Shown: in pieces, positions 57,428 through 64,000 of the stretch
Layout of the letters: the number at the start of each line of letters is the position of its first letter
Position numbering within the stretch: the first letter of the stretch is position 1
Assembly: GCA_030849945.1 (NCBI GenBank)
Contig: JAVDKK010000003.1
Coordinates: 310,001-374,000, forward strand
Direction: 5' to 3'
From: Schauerella fraxinea
Lineage (GTDB): Bacteria > Pseudomonadota > Gammaproteobacteria > Burkholderiales > Burkholderiaceae_B
DNA: 64,000 nt
The notes under the pieces: generated by a model
The model's database searches: none
The model's input: the letters and a program-made list of their open reading frames with translations, nothing else
What the model was told of the DNA's origin: nothing
Translations under genes and position numbers: made by a program

Positions 57428-58744
57428 TCAACTGGACTTGAGGTCGGGTCGGCTAAGACCCAGATGGCCCCGCAGTGTGCTCGCGTCGTACTCAGTGCGA
57501 AAGAGTCCGCGGCGCTGCAGTACCGGCACCACGTGTTCCACGAAATCTTCGATCGATCCGGGCAGGCTCGGTGGCATCAGGTTAAAGCCATCGGCGGCTT
57601 CGTTGCGAAACCACATTTCCATGCGGTCGGCGATCTGCTCGGGCGTGCCCACCATCGTGCAATGCCCGCCGCCCGCGGCAAGCCGGCCCAGCAACTGGCG
57701 CACGGTGGGCTGCTCGGTTTCGATGATGCGCAAGATCGTGCCGTAGCGGCCTTGCGGGCCTTTGAATTCGTGCATCGGCGGCAGTTTCGGCACCGGCGCA
57801 TCGAGTTCCCACTGGCTGCAATCCTGTGCGGTAAAGGTCGACAACTGGCGCAGTGAGGCGTCCGCTGGAAGCAGTACATCCAGTTCACGCTGCTTGGCGT
57901 GCGCTTCGGCTTCCGTCGAGCCCACGTAGGTGACCAGGCCCGGCATGATGGGCACCGGGTCATGACGGCCGGCTTCCTGCACGCGCCGCTTGATATCGCG
58001 GTAGTAAGACTGCGCGGCGGCCATGTCGTAAGCCACCGCGTAAATCGCCTCGGCGCGACGCGCAGCCAGGTCGCGGCCCTGATCCGACGCACCGGCTTGA
58101 AACAGCACGGGATGGCCTTGCGGCATGCGCGGCACCGTCAGCGGGCCATCGACGCGAAAGTGCTCGCCATGATGGTCGATCGCCCGCACTCGATCGGGAT
58201 GAGCATAGTCGCCGTGGCGATCGTGCAGCAGCGCATCGTCGGTCCAGGAGTCCCACAGCGCAAGCACGGCATCCACGAATTCTTCGGCGCGCGCGTAGCG
58301 CCACGCGTGCTCGGGCATCGCGTCGTAGCCGTGATTGCGTGCCTCCGCGTCAAACATCGAGGTGACGACATTCCAACCCATGCGGCCGTGCGAGATGTGA
58401 TCGAGCGACGCCATCAGGCGCGCCGCGTGAAACGGTGTGTAGAAGGTGCTTGATACCGTGCTGATCAAGCCGATATGTTGCGTGGCGCGGCTCATGGCCG
58501 ACATTGCGGTGAGCGGCTCCAGAAACCAGCGGGGGCCGTCGGCCACCGTATCCACCGAAGCGCCATCGGCGAAGAACACGGCGTCGAACTTACCGCGCTC
58601 GGCGAGTTGTGCGAGTTCTTCGTAGTAGCTGATGTCGCCCAGGCGCTCGACGGCGGAGTCGGGGTGGCGCCAGGCCGCGCGGTGGTGACCGCACGCGAAG
58701 ATGAACAGGTTCAGATGCAGCATGCGAGATGAATCGTTTTTCAC
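57428..58744 (-). CDS. FMNH2-dependent luciferase-like monooxygenase, NtaA/DszA group
   Basis: 438 residues from a GTG at 58744; an ATG at 58723 (MLHLNLFIFACGHH) is a good alternative and neither has a clear binding site. The TIM-barrel begins LHLNLFIFACGHHRAAWRHPDSA, typical of nitrilotriacetate or dibenzothiophene-sulfone monooxygenases. FFADGASVD, AATQHIGLISTVSSTFYTPFHAARLMASLDHISHGRMGWNVVTS near 92 and LFQAGASDQGRDLAA are conserved. It needs reduced flavin from a separate reductase, which is not in the window. The SDR gene sits 17 bases upstream on the same strand. Confidence 0.9.
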   Translation of the reverse strand: MKNDSSRMLHLNLFIFACGHHRAAWRHPDSAVERLGDISYYEELAQLAERGKFDAVFFADGASVDTVADGPRWFLEPLTAMSAMSRATQHIGLISTVSSTFYTPFHAARLMASLDHISHGRMGWNVVTSMFDAEARNHGYDAMPEHAWRYARAEEFVDAVLALWDSWTDDALLHDRHGDYAHPDRVRAIDHHGEHFRVDGPLTVPRMPQGHPVLFQAGASDQGRDLAARRAEAIYAVAYDMAAAQSYYRDIKRRVQEAGRHDPVPIMPGLVTYVGSTEAEAHAKQRELDVLLPADASLRQLSTFTAQDCSQWELDAPVPKLPPMHEFKGPQGRYGTILRIIETEQPTVRQLLGRLAAGGGHCTMVGTPEQIADRMEMWFRNEAADGFNLMPPSLPGSIEDFVEHVVPVLQRRGLFRTEYDASTLRGHLGLSRPDLKSS

Positions 58745-58761
58745 GGTGTTGATTCGTGGCG

Positions 58762-59544
58762 TTAATTCTTGACGAGTCCACCATCGACCACGAGGTTCTG
58801 ACCCGTGACCGAACGCGACCAGGGCGAGGCAAAAAACATCAAGGCATCGGCAAATTCGGCCGGCGTGGTCACGCGTTTGAGCGGCGTGCTCGCGGCGATC
58901 AGATCGAACACCGCTTCGGGCGTGGCGGCCGACGCATCGGTCGTGCGCAGCAAACCGCCCGACACCATATTGACGGTGATGTTGTCGGCGCCCAGATCTT
59001 GCGACATCGTGCGTGTGAAGGCGAGCAGGGCGGCCTTGGCGGCGGTGTAGTCGTGATACGGCACCACCGGGTTCTGCACGAGATTGGTGCCCACGTTGAT
59101 GATGCGACCGAACCCGGCTTCGCGCATGCCCGGCAGCGAGGCTTGAACGGTATTCAATGCGCCGCGCAGAATACCTTCCATCTGCTGGTTCAAGCTTTCC
59201 CAGGTGAGGGTGTCGGCATGCGGGCGCGCATCGCCGTTGAACTGAAAACGGGGCAGGGCATTGTTGACCACGGTGGTGACCGGCGCGCCGAAATGCTTGC
59301 GCGCGGCGGCGATCATGGCGGCGACGCTTTCCGGGTCGCGCACGTCTGCGCGCACCGCGAGTGCGCGTTCGGGCGCTTCGCCTTCGATCGCTTCCGCGGC
59401 CGCTTCGCTATTGAGATAGTTGATGACCACACGCGCGCCTTCGCGCAAGAACGCGCGGGCGATGTGGGCGCCGAGCCCGCGCCCGCCGCCGGTCACAAGA
59501 ACGAGCTGCTCATTTAAACGCGGTGACAGCGACGGGGTGGACAT
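58762..59544 (-). CDS. Short-chain dehydrogenase/reductase (FabG-like)
   Basis: 260 residues. The coenzyme motif TGGGRGLG is at 18-25, NNAL is near 92, and the active site has the YxxxK pattern in YHDYTAAKAALLAF near 166-172, with the upstream Ser replaced by a GTN segment (IINVGTNLV). It should use NAD(P)H on an alcohol or ketone; the missing catalytic Ser in its usual place deserves a check. It is the first gene of a two-gene leftward unit with the luciferase-like monooxygenase and divergent from the TPP riboswitch region. Confidence 0.85.
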   Translation of the reverse strand: MSTPSLSPRLNEQLVLVTGGGRGLGAHIARAFLREGARVVINYLNSEAAAEAIEGEAPERALAVRADVRDPESVAAMIAAARKHFGAPVTTVVNNALPRFQFNGDARPHADTLTWESLNQQMEGILRGALNTVQASLPGMREAGFGRIINVGTNLVQNPVVPYHDYTAAKAALLAFTRTMSQDLGADNITVNMVSGGLLRTTDASAATPEAVFDLIAASTPLKRVTTPAEFADALMFFASPWSRSVTGQNLVVDGGLVKN

Positions 59545-59640
59545 GGGTGGTCATCCTAAAAGACAAAGCCGCACGCGCAACAAAAGGCGGTGCCGGCGAA
59601 CAAGCCGCGAAATTAGCACATCCGGCATCGCCGGCGCGCA

Positions 59641-59669
59641 TTGACAAACGGTAGGCGCTTGCCTACTCT
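59641..59669 (+). promoter_or_regulatory. Sigma-70 promoter with an operator-like dyad in its spacer
   Basis: TTGACA (59641-59646) and TACTCT (59664-59669) are 17 bases apart. The spacer is occupied by GTAGGC-GCTT-GCCTAC (59651-59666), a perfect dyad that reaches into the -10 box. It lies a few bases upstream of the riboswitch aptamer. Confidence 0.7.
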
Positions 59670-59681
59670 TGCCGCTTGTTC

Positions 59682-59765
59682 CTGGGGGAGCCCTGTCTGG
59701 GCTGAGATTCCGCGTCTTGCGGTCACCCTTCGAACCTGATCCGGGTCATGCCGGCGAAGGGAAGG
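59682..59765 (+). promoter_or_regulatory. TPP riboswitch (THI box)
   Basis: The conserved core is intact: GGGGGAGCC, GGCTGAGA (59700-59707), ACCCTTCGAACCTGATCCGGGT in two pieces (59725-59746), ATGCCGG and CGAAGGGA (59755-59762). It is on the plus strand ahead of the symporter gene at 59895, with a 130-base expression platform. A CCCGG word and seven T follow at 59795-59806. It senses thiamine pyrophosphate and should turn the gene off when TPP is high. Confidence 0.97.
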
Positions 59766-59894
59766 AAATCGTTATCCATCTTTGCGCCTGCCTGCCCGGT
59801 TTTTTTGCAATCCGGCATCGCTGCGGTCCCGTCATGGTCGACGTCCCTCAACCGGGCGTCGTGCAGCGTGTTGTCACTCCGCAGGCTTTTCATC

Positions 59895-61340
59895 ATGCGC
59901 AGCACCGCATCCGTTATCACGTGGCTGATCCTGTTCAGCGGCGGCTTCGCGCTCGCCAGTGTGTTGTACGCCCGCCGCGTGTTGGGCGGTCTCGAAGATT
60001 ACGTCATCGCACGCAATAGCCAGAACACGCTGGCCACGATGGCGACCTTGCTGGCGTCCACGCTGGGCGGGTGGATCCTCTTTTCACCGGCGCAAGCCGC
60101 GGCCTGGGGCGGTATCGGCGCGGTGCTGGGCTACGCGATCGGCGCGATGTCGCCGCGGTTGGCGATGATTCCGTTGGGCAAGCGGATGCGCGAGGTGATG
60201 CCCGCCGGCCATTCGCTCACTGAGTTCATCATGGCCCGCTACGGCCGCGGCATGTACGGGCTCACGTTGGCCATCATGCTGTTCTATCTCTTCATCGCGC
60301 TGTCGGCCGAAATCACCGCCATCGCCAAGCTCGTCACCCTCATTGCGCCCGTACCACTGTGGCAGACGGCCGCGATCGTGATGGCCGCCACGTTGATCTA
60401 CACGTCGTACGGCGGCTTGCGTGCCTCGATCTTCACCGACAAAGTACAGGTGCTCGTAATCCTGCCGCTTTTGGGTGTGCTGTTTTACTTTGGCTGGAAA
60501 GCCGCGGGCGGCGTGATGCCCACCATCGACGCGTTGCGCATCAGCGCGCCGCAGATGTTGAGTTTTTCCGATCCCGTGGGGATCAAGGCAGGGCTCACGT
60601 TTTTCGTGGCCATCCTGCTTACCGGACTTTTCCATCAGGGTGCCTGGCAGCGCATCTACGCCTCGCGCGATGCCGGCACCGTGCGAAACGGCTTTCTGTT
60701 TGGCGGGCTGATGGTGATGCCGTTCATCTTCATCATGGGCCTGTTTGGATTGGCGTTCAAAGCCTTGGTGCCCAATGGCGACAGCTCGGTCGCCGTGTTT
60801 GCGCTGATCATGCCGCACATCCCCGACTGGTTTGCCTTCGCCCTGATTCCGTTGGGATTGGCTTTGGTGATGAGCACGGCCGATAGCGCCATCAGCGCGG
60901 TGTCGAGTTTGATCGCGATCGATCTGGGCCGCCTGCTGCCCAACGCCACCAGCCATAAGATGATGCAGTTGTCGCGGGGCTTGATCGTGCTGCTGGCGAT
61001 CCCCGTGATGATCGTGGCCGCGCAGGGTTACAGCGTGCTGTATCTGTTCCTGCTCGCCGATCTACTGTGCTCGGCGGCAGCCTTTCCGGTGTTTTATGGG
61101 TTGTTCAGCAAGTATCACGATGGCAAGCGTGCCGTGGTGGGTACTGCGTTCGGGTTGGTGACAGGGCTGCTGTTGTTTCCGGCGCCGGGTGAAAAGCCGG
61201 TCTATCTGCTGGAGTCGTTTCTGGTTGCGACCTTTGTGCCGGTCTTGGTCATCCTGTTGATGCAGGCATTCGCCGGCAAGACGGCCAAGGTGTTCGAGTT
61301 CTCGACGCTGGCGGCCGCCGTGCGCAAGCTGGATCGCTGA
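59895..61340 (+). CDS. Sodium:solute symporter under TPP riboswitch control, probable thiamine or HMP transporter
   Basis: 481 residues from the ATG at 59895 (MRSTASVITWLILFSGG); the long upstream open frame belongs to the riboswitch leader. At least twelve spans are visible, with SSS-like GGLEDYVIARNSQNTLATMATLLAST near 28, SLTEFIMARYGRGMYGLT near 118, TSYGGLRASIFTDKVQ near 170, and FHQGAWQRIYASRDAG near 245. Within the SSS family, members behind THI boxes were predicted to import thiamine or its precursor HMP (ThiV). That, with the aptamer upstream, makes this the likely role. No thi biosynthesis gene is next to it. Confidence 0.85.
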   Translation: MRSTASVITWLILFSGGFALASVLYARRVLGGLEDYVIARNSQNTLATMATLLASTLGGWILFSPAQAAAWGGIGAVLGYAIGAMSPRLAMIPLGKRMREVMPAGHSLTEFIMARYGRGMYGLTLAIMLFYLFIALSAEITAIAKLVTLIAPVPLWQTAAIVMAATLIYTSYGGLRASIFTDKVQVLVILPLLGVLFYFGWKAAGGVMPTIDALRISAPQMLSFSDPVGIKAGLTFFVAILLTGLFHQGAWQRIYASRDAGTVRNGFLFGGLMVMPFIFIMGLFGLAFKALVPNGDSSVAVFALIMPHIPDWFAFALIPLGLALVMSTADSAISAVSSLIAIDLGRLLPNATSHKMMQLSRGLIVLLAIPVMIVAAQGYSVLYLFLLADLLCSAAAFPVFYGLFSKYHDGKRAVVGTAFGLVTGLLLFPAPGEKPVYLLESFLVATFVPVLVILLMQAFAGKTAKVFEFSTLAAAVRKLDR

Positions 61341-61369
61341 GCGCCTTCGGCGCAGTTCAATCGACAGCC

Positions 61370-62320
61370 TCACATGCTGGGCGTTGCAAGCGAGAGATAC
61401 CCGCCATGCGCGGGGCTCGACGCCATCTCTCGCATCAACTCGCGCAGCGCCTCGTGCACCACTTTGACTGCTTGCGTAAGCGGCCGGCTTGAGGCCGTGG
61501 CCAGCATCAATTTGGTGGACACATTGGGGTTGATCAGCGTTCTGGCCACGACGGTGCCGGCCGTCAATTCGGCCTGGAAGGCAGGTGCCGCCAGTACCGT
61601 ATGGGCCATGCCGCGCACCACGATGTCGTTCATCAAATCGAGCGCGTCGACTTCAAAGGCCACCTCGAGGGTGACGCCCGCCTGACTGGCGGCGTACTCC
61701 ACTGTGCGCCGCAGGCCGTGATTTTTGGTGGGTAGTACGAGCGGCAGGCCTTTCAACTGTTTCACGTCAATGTCGGTCAGCCGTCGCGCGGCGGGTGAGA
61801 GCGCTTGCTTGGGCGAGACCAGCGATAAGCGCAACGCCGCCAGTGGATCGACCACGAGATGCTGTGAGCGGCGTGCATCGTGCAATACCGCGATATCCAC
61901 CCGTGCATTGGTCAACCATTCATGCACATAACCGCTGTAGCCGGTCACGATGTTCAATTGAATGCGGGGGTGCTTCTGCCACAGGTCGGCGATCAACCGC
62001 ATCCCGATCATTTTGCACAGGGTGGGCGTGAGCCCAACCGTGACCTGGCCTGACGGCGAACGCTGGTCGTCGTGAAACGCCGATACCACCGCATCCATCT
62101 GCCGCAATAGCGGGCGTAAGCGATCCAGCAATTTTTCGCCCTCGGGTGTGAGCGATACGCCGCGGCCGTTGCGATACAGCAAGGGGCAGCCGCATTCTTC
62201 TTCGAGCTTTCGTACTTGGCGGCCGAGTGCCGACTGCGCCACGCCGATCACGGAGGCGGCTTTGGAAAAGCTGCCGTAGTCGGCCACCTGGATCAGGTTT
62301 TCGATCTTTCTCAAGTCCAT
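61370..62320 (-). CDS. LysR family transcriptional regulator
   Basis: 316 residues. The winged helix at 1-60 has DLRKIENLIQVADYGSFSKAASVIGVAQSALGRQVRKLEEE. The effector domain follows (PSGQVTVGLTPTLCKMIGMRLIADL near 90, GLPLVLPTKNHGLRRTVE near 190, TKLMLATASSRPLTQ near 275), close to the NAC/Cbl type. It is divergent from the TPP-dependent enzyme at 62469 and convergent with the symporter. Control of that enzyme is the normal inference for this layout. Confidence 0.9.
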   Translation of the reverse strand: MDLRKIENLIQVADYGSFSKAASVIGVAQSALGRQVRKLEEECGCPLLYRNGRGVSLTPEGEKLLDRLRPLLRQMDAVVSAFHDDQRSPSGQVTVGLTPTLCKMIGMRLIADLWQKHPRIQLNIVTGYSGYVHEWLTNARVDIAVLHDARRSQHLVVDPLAALRLSLVSPKQALSPAARRLTDIDVKQLKGLPLVLPTKNHGLRRTVEYAASQAGVTLEVAFEVDALDLMNDIVVRGMAHTVLAAPAFQAELTAGTVVARTLINPNVSTKLMLATASSRPLTQAVKVVHEALRELMREMASSPAHGGYLSLATPSM

Positions 62321-62381
62321 TGCGCCACCGCCATCAAGTACTTGTGTGCGTGCAGTTTATGTATATCTGATAGCCCAAGTA

Positions 62382-62394
62382 TGCCTATTTGGCA
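62382..62394. promoter_or_regulatory. Candidate LysR operator in the divergent region
   Basis: TGCC-TATTT-GGCA (62382-62394) is a perfect dyad in the 148-base gap between the LysR gene and the TPP-dependent enzyme. An AAGTACTT palindrome lies near 62337. The gap is AT-richer than its flanks, as expected of a shared promoter. Confidence 0.5.
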
Positions 62395-62468
62395 CATCCG
62401 CAGCAATCTACACTGCGCTGATCCGAGGCCGATGGCCGGTTTCTTTTCCTCATGAGGATGGCGTGCCG

Positions 62469-64000
62469 ATGACTGCGTTGACCAAGTTGAATACGTCCGC
62501 CCACGCCTTGCTCCATACGTTGACGGCAAATGGGGTCGACCGGGTTTTCGTCGTTCCCGGCGAGAGCTACCTCGGCGTGCTCGACGCCTTGAGCGACTTT
62601 CCGCTGGTGGATGTGGTGACCTGCCGGCACGAAGGGGGCGCGAGCTTCATGGCATGCGCCGACGGCAAACTCACGGGGCGGCCGGGCGTGGTGATGGTGA
62701 GCCGCGGGCCTGGCGCCACCAATGCCGCCATTGGCTTACATGCTGCCCAGCAGGATGCCGTGCCGCTATTGCTGATCGTGGGTCAGGTGCCCAAGAAAGA
62801 TCTGCGACGCGAGGCCTTTCAGGAAATCGATTATCAGCGCATGTTCGGGTCGATCGCGAAGTGGGTGTGCGAGGTCACGGCCCCTGAAGCAATCGCCACC
62901 GCGGCCTTCAAGGCAATGCGTGTGGCCGTGTCGGGCACGCCCGGGCCGGTGGTGCTGGTGATCCCGGAGGATGTGCAGCAGCAGGCCGTGGCGCAACCTG
63001 AATGGATCGCGCCGCCGCCCTGCGCGACCCAGCCGGATGCCGCTGGGCTCGCGCGCGTGCATGCACTGATCGCGGCGTCGACGCGTCCGCTCATCATCGC
63101 GGGTGGTGCGTTCGAAGCCGAGGGCGGGCGCGATGCATTGTTGGCCTTGGCCGAAACCTTCCATATTCCAGTTGCAGCGGCGTTTCGGCGGCACGACGTG
63201 TTTCCCAATACGCATCCGCTTTATGCCGGCAACCTGGACCTGGCCAATCCGGCCGATCAACTGGCGGCATTCGAATCCAGCGATCTGATTCTGGCGCTCG
63301 GCACCCGGTTGGGCGACGTGACGACGCAGGGCTATGCGTTTCCCCAATATCCCAAACCCTCGCAACGGCTGGTGCATTGCTTTGCCGATGCCCATATCGT
63401 CAATCAGCATTTCGCCGCCGATGTGGGGTTGGTGGGCGATCCTAAAGCATTCGCGCACGCCCTGTGCGCTTTGCCTGCTGCCGGCGATCGGCCCGCGCGC
63501 GAGGCGTGGGCCGCGTCGTTGCGGGGCATTCACGAGCGCCATGCGGCGTGGCCCGCGTGTGTCGCGCAGGATGGCATCCCCTTTGTCGACGTGGTGCATG
63601 CATTGGCCGACGCCGCTACGGACGACATGATGGTGTGCCTGGATGCCGGCACGTTTGCAGCACCCGTGTACCGGCACTTTCCCTTCGTCTATCCACAACG
63701 GTTGATGGCCTCGCAATCGGGTGCCATGGGCTATGGCGCGCCATCTGCGATCGCGGCACAACTGCGCCATCCGTCGGCGAGGGTGGTGTGCCTGATCGGC
63801 GACGGCGGCTTCATGATGACGGGTAATGAAATGATGGCGGCCGCGGAGCGGCAACTGCCGATTCTGTTCATTGTGTCGAACAACAATTGCTACGGATCGA
63901 TCCGGCTGCATCAGGCGCGCACGTATCCCGGCCGCTATGTGGGCACCAACCTGGCGAGCCCCGATTTCGTGATGATGGCGCGGGCGTTTGGCATCCAGGC
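62469..64000 (+). CDS. Thiamine-pyrophosphate-dependent enzyme, acetolactate synthase-like (3' truncated)
   Basis: The first 510 residues are in the window, so only a short C-terminal part is missing. The start ATG at 62469 follows GAGGATGG. Glu55 in TCRHEGGASFMACADG is the cofactor-activating glutamate. The TPP motif runs from GDGG at 444-447 to NN at 471-472, 26 residues on, as expected. The central domain lacks an obvious FAD site. It belongs to the family of acetolactate synthase, benzoylformate decarboxylase and sulfoacetaldehyde acetyltransferase, with unknown substrate. It is divergent from a LysR gene and 1.1 kb beyond the TPP-riboswitch symporter. Confidence 0.85.
   Translation, partial: MTALTKLNTSAHALLHTLTANGVDRVFVVPGESYLGVLDALSDFPLVDVVTCRHEGGASFMACADGKLTGRPGVVMVSRGPGATNAAIGLHAAQQDAVPLLLIVGQVPKKDLRREAFQEIDYQRMFGSIAKWVCEVTAPEAIATAAFKAMRVAVSGTPGPVVLVIPEDVQQQAVAQPEWIAPPPCATQPDAAGLARVHALIAASTRPLIIAGGAFEAEGGRDALLALAETFHIPVAAAFRRHDVFPNTHPLYAGNLDLANPADQLAAFESSDLILALGTRLGDVTTQGYAFPQYPKPSQRLVHCFADAHIVNQHFAADVGLVGDPKAFAHALCALPAAGDRPAREAWAASLRGIHERHAAWPACVAQDGIPFVDVVHALADAATDDMMVCLDAGTFAAPVYRHFPFVYPQRLMASQSGAMGYGAPSAIAAQLRHPSARVVCLIGDGGFMMTGNEMMAAAERQLPILFIVSNNNCYGSIRLHQARTYPGRYVGTNLASPDFVMMARAFGIQ

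Overview
The window reads as a compact chromosomal segment of a betaproteobacterium of the Alcaligenaceae type (Bordetella/Achromobacter-like). Grounds: the sequence is GC-rich with strongly GC-biased third positions; the order bamE / fur / recN / nadK / hrcA / hemH / grpE / thioredoxin / dnaK / dnaJ is as I recall it from Bordetella relatives; there is a Bug-family solute receptor, a phasin, paired N-end-rule transferases and a beta-type general porin. I see no insertion sequence, prophage, CRISPR array or rRNA operon. Genus-level placement is inference.

Layout. 1-6.4 kb: end of azlC and azlD, RhlE helicase, a thioredoxin-like protein, an EI24/CysZ-like membrane protein, a molybdopterin-binding-domain protein, an IclR regulator and a Bug receptor. 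6.6-11.5 kb: phasin, then leftward NUDIX-aat-bpt-pyrD (pyrimidine synthesis and N-degron tagging) and a conserved hypothetical. 11.5-12.4 kb: tRNA-Cys and two tRNA-Gly. 12.5-24.7 kb: murB, dapB, bamE/fur (divergent), recN, nadK, hrcA, hemH and the heat-shock block grpE-trx-dnaK-dnaJ, with two good sigma-32 promoters. 24.7-36.5 kb: M16 peptidase, MoxR/VWA pair, two small cytochromes c, DUF1841, icd, a membrane protein with a decayed Mrr-type nuclease domain, cbpA-cbpM, LysR. 36.6-42.8 kb: flavin monooxygenase, porin behind an AT-rich control region, a DUF4212/sodium:solute symporter pair, SMR efflux protein. 42.8-52.2 kb: Smr, trxB, ftsK-lolA, lactonase, rarA, serS, DUF1488. 52.3-57.4 kb: small exported proteins, DUF427, DUF4153, NUDIX. 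57.4-64 kb: luciferase-like monooxygenase plus SDR, a TPP riboswitch controlling a sodium:solute symporter, LysR, and a TPP-dependent enzyme that runs off the end.

How it fits together. Most of the window is housekeeping: envelope assembly (murB, bamE, lolA, ftsK), protein folding under sigma-32, redox (trxB, thioredoxins), iron and haem (fur, hemH), and protein turnover (aat, bpt). The accessory part is mainly uptake and oxidation of small organic molecules (Bug receptor, porin, symporters, flavin-dependent oxygenases). The last 5 kb has a thiamine theme: a TPP aptamer, a probable thiamine-precursor transporter and a TPP-using enzyme.

I did not find a clear, wholly new multi-gene system. 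The items most worth a second look are: the thioredoxin-fold protein with a Cys-Tyr-Asn-Cys site between grpE and dnaK; the TPP-riboswitch symporter whose promoter spacer is itself a perfect dyad; an EF-hand-like calcium loop and long soluble insert in the DUF4212-partnered symporter; a membrane-tethered Mrr-like protein lacking its catalytic residues; an 11-bp tandem array running out of a LysR gene; and several unexplained perfect dyads upstream of transport genes.
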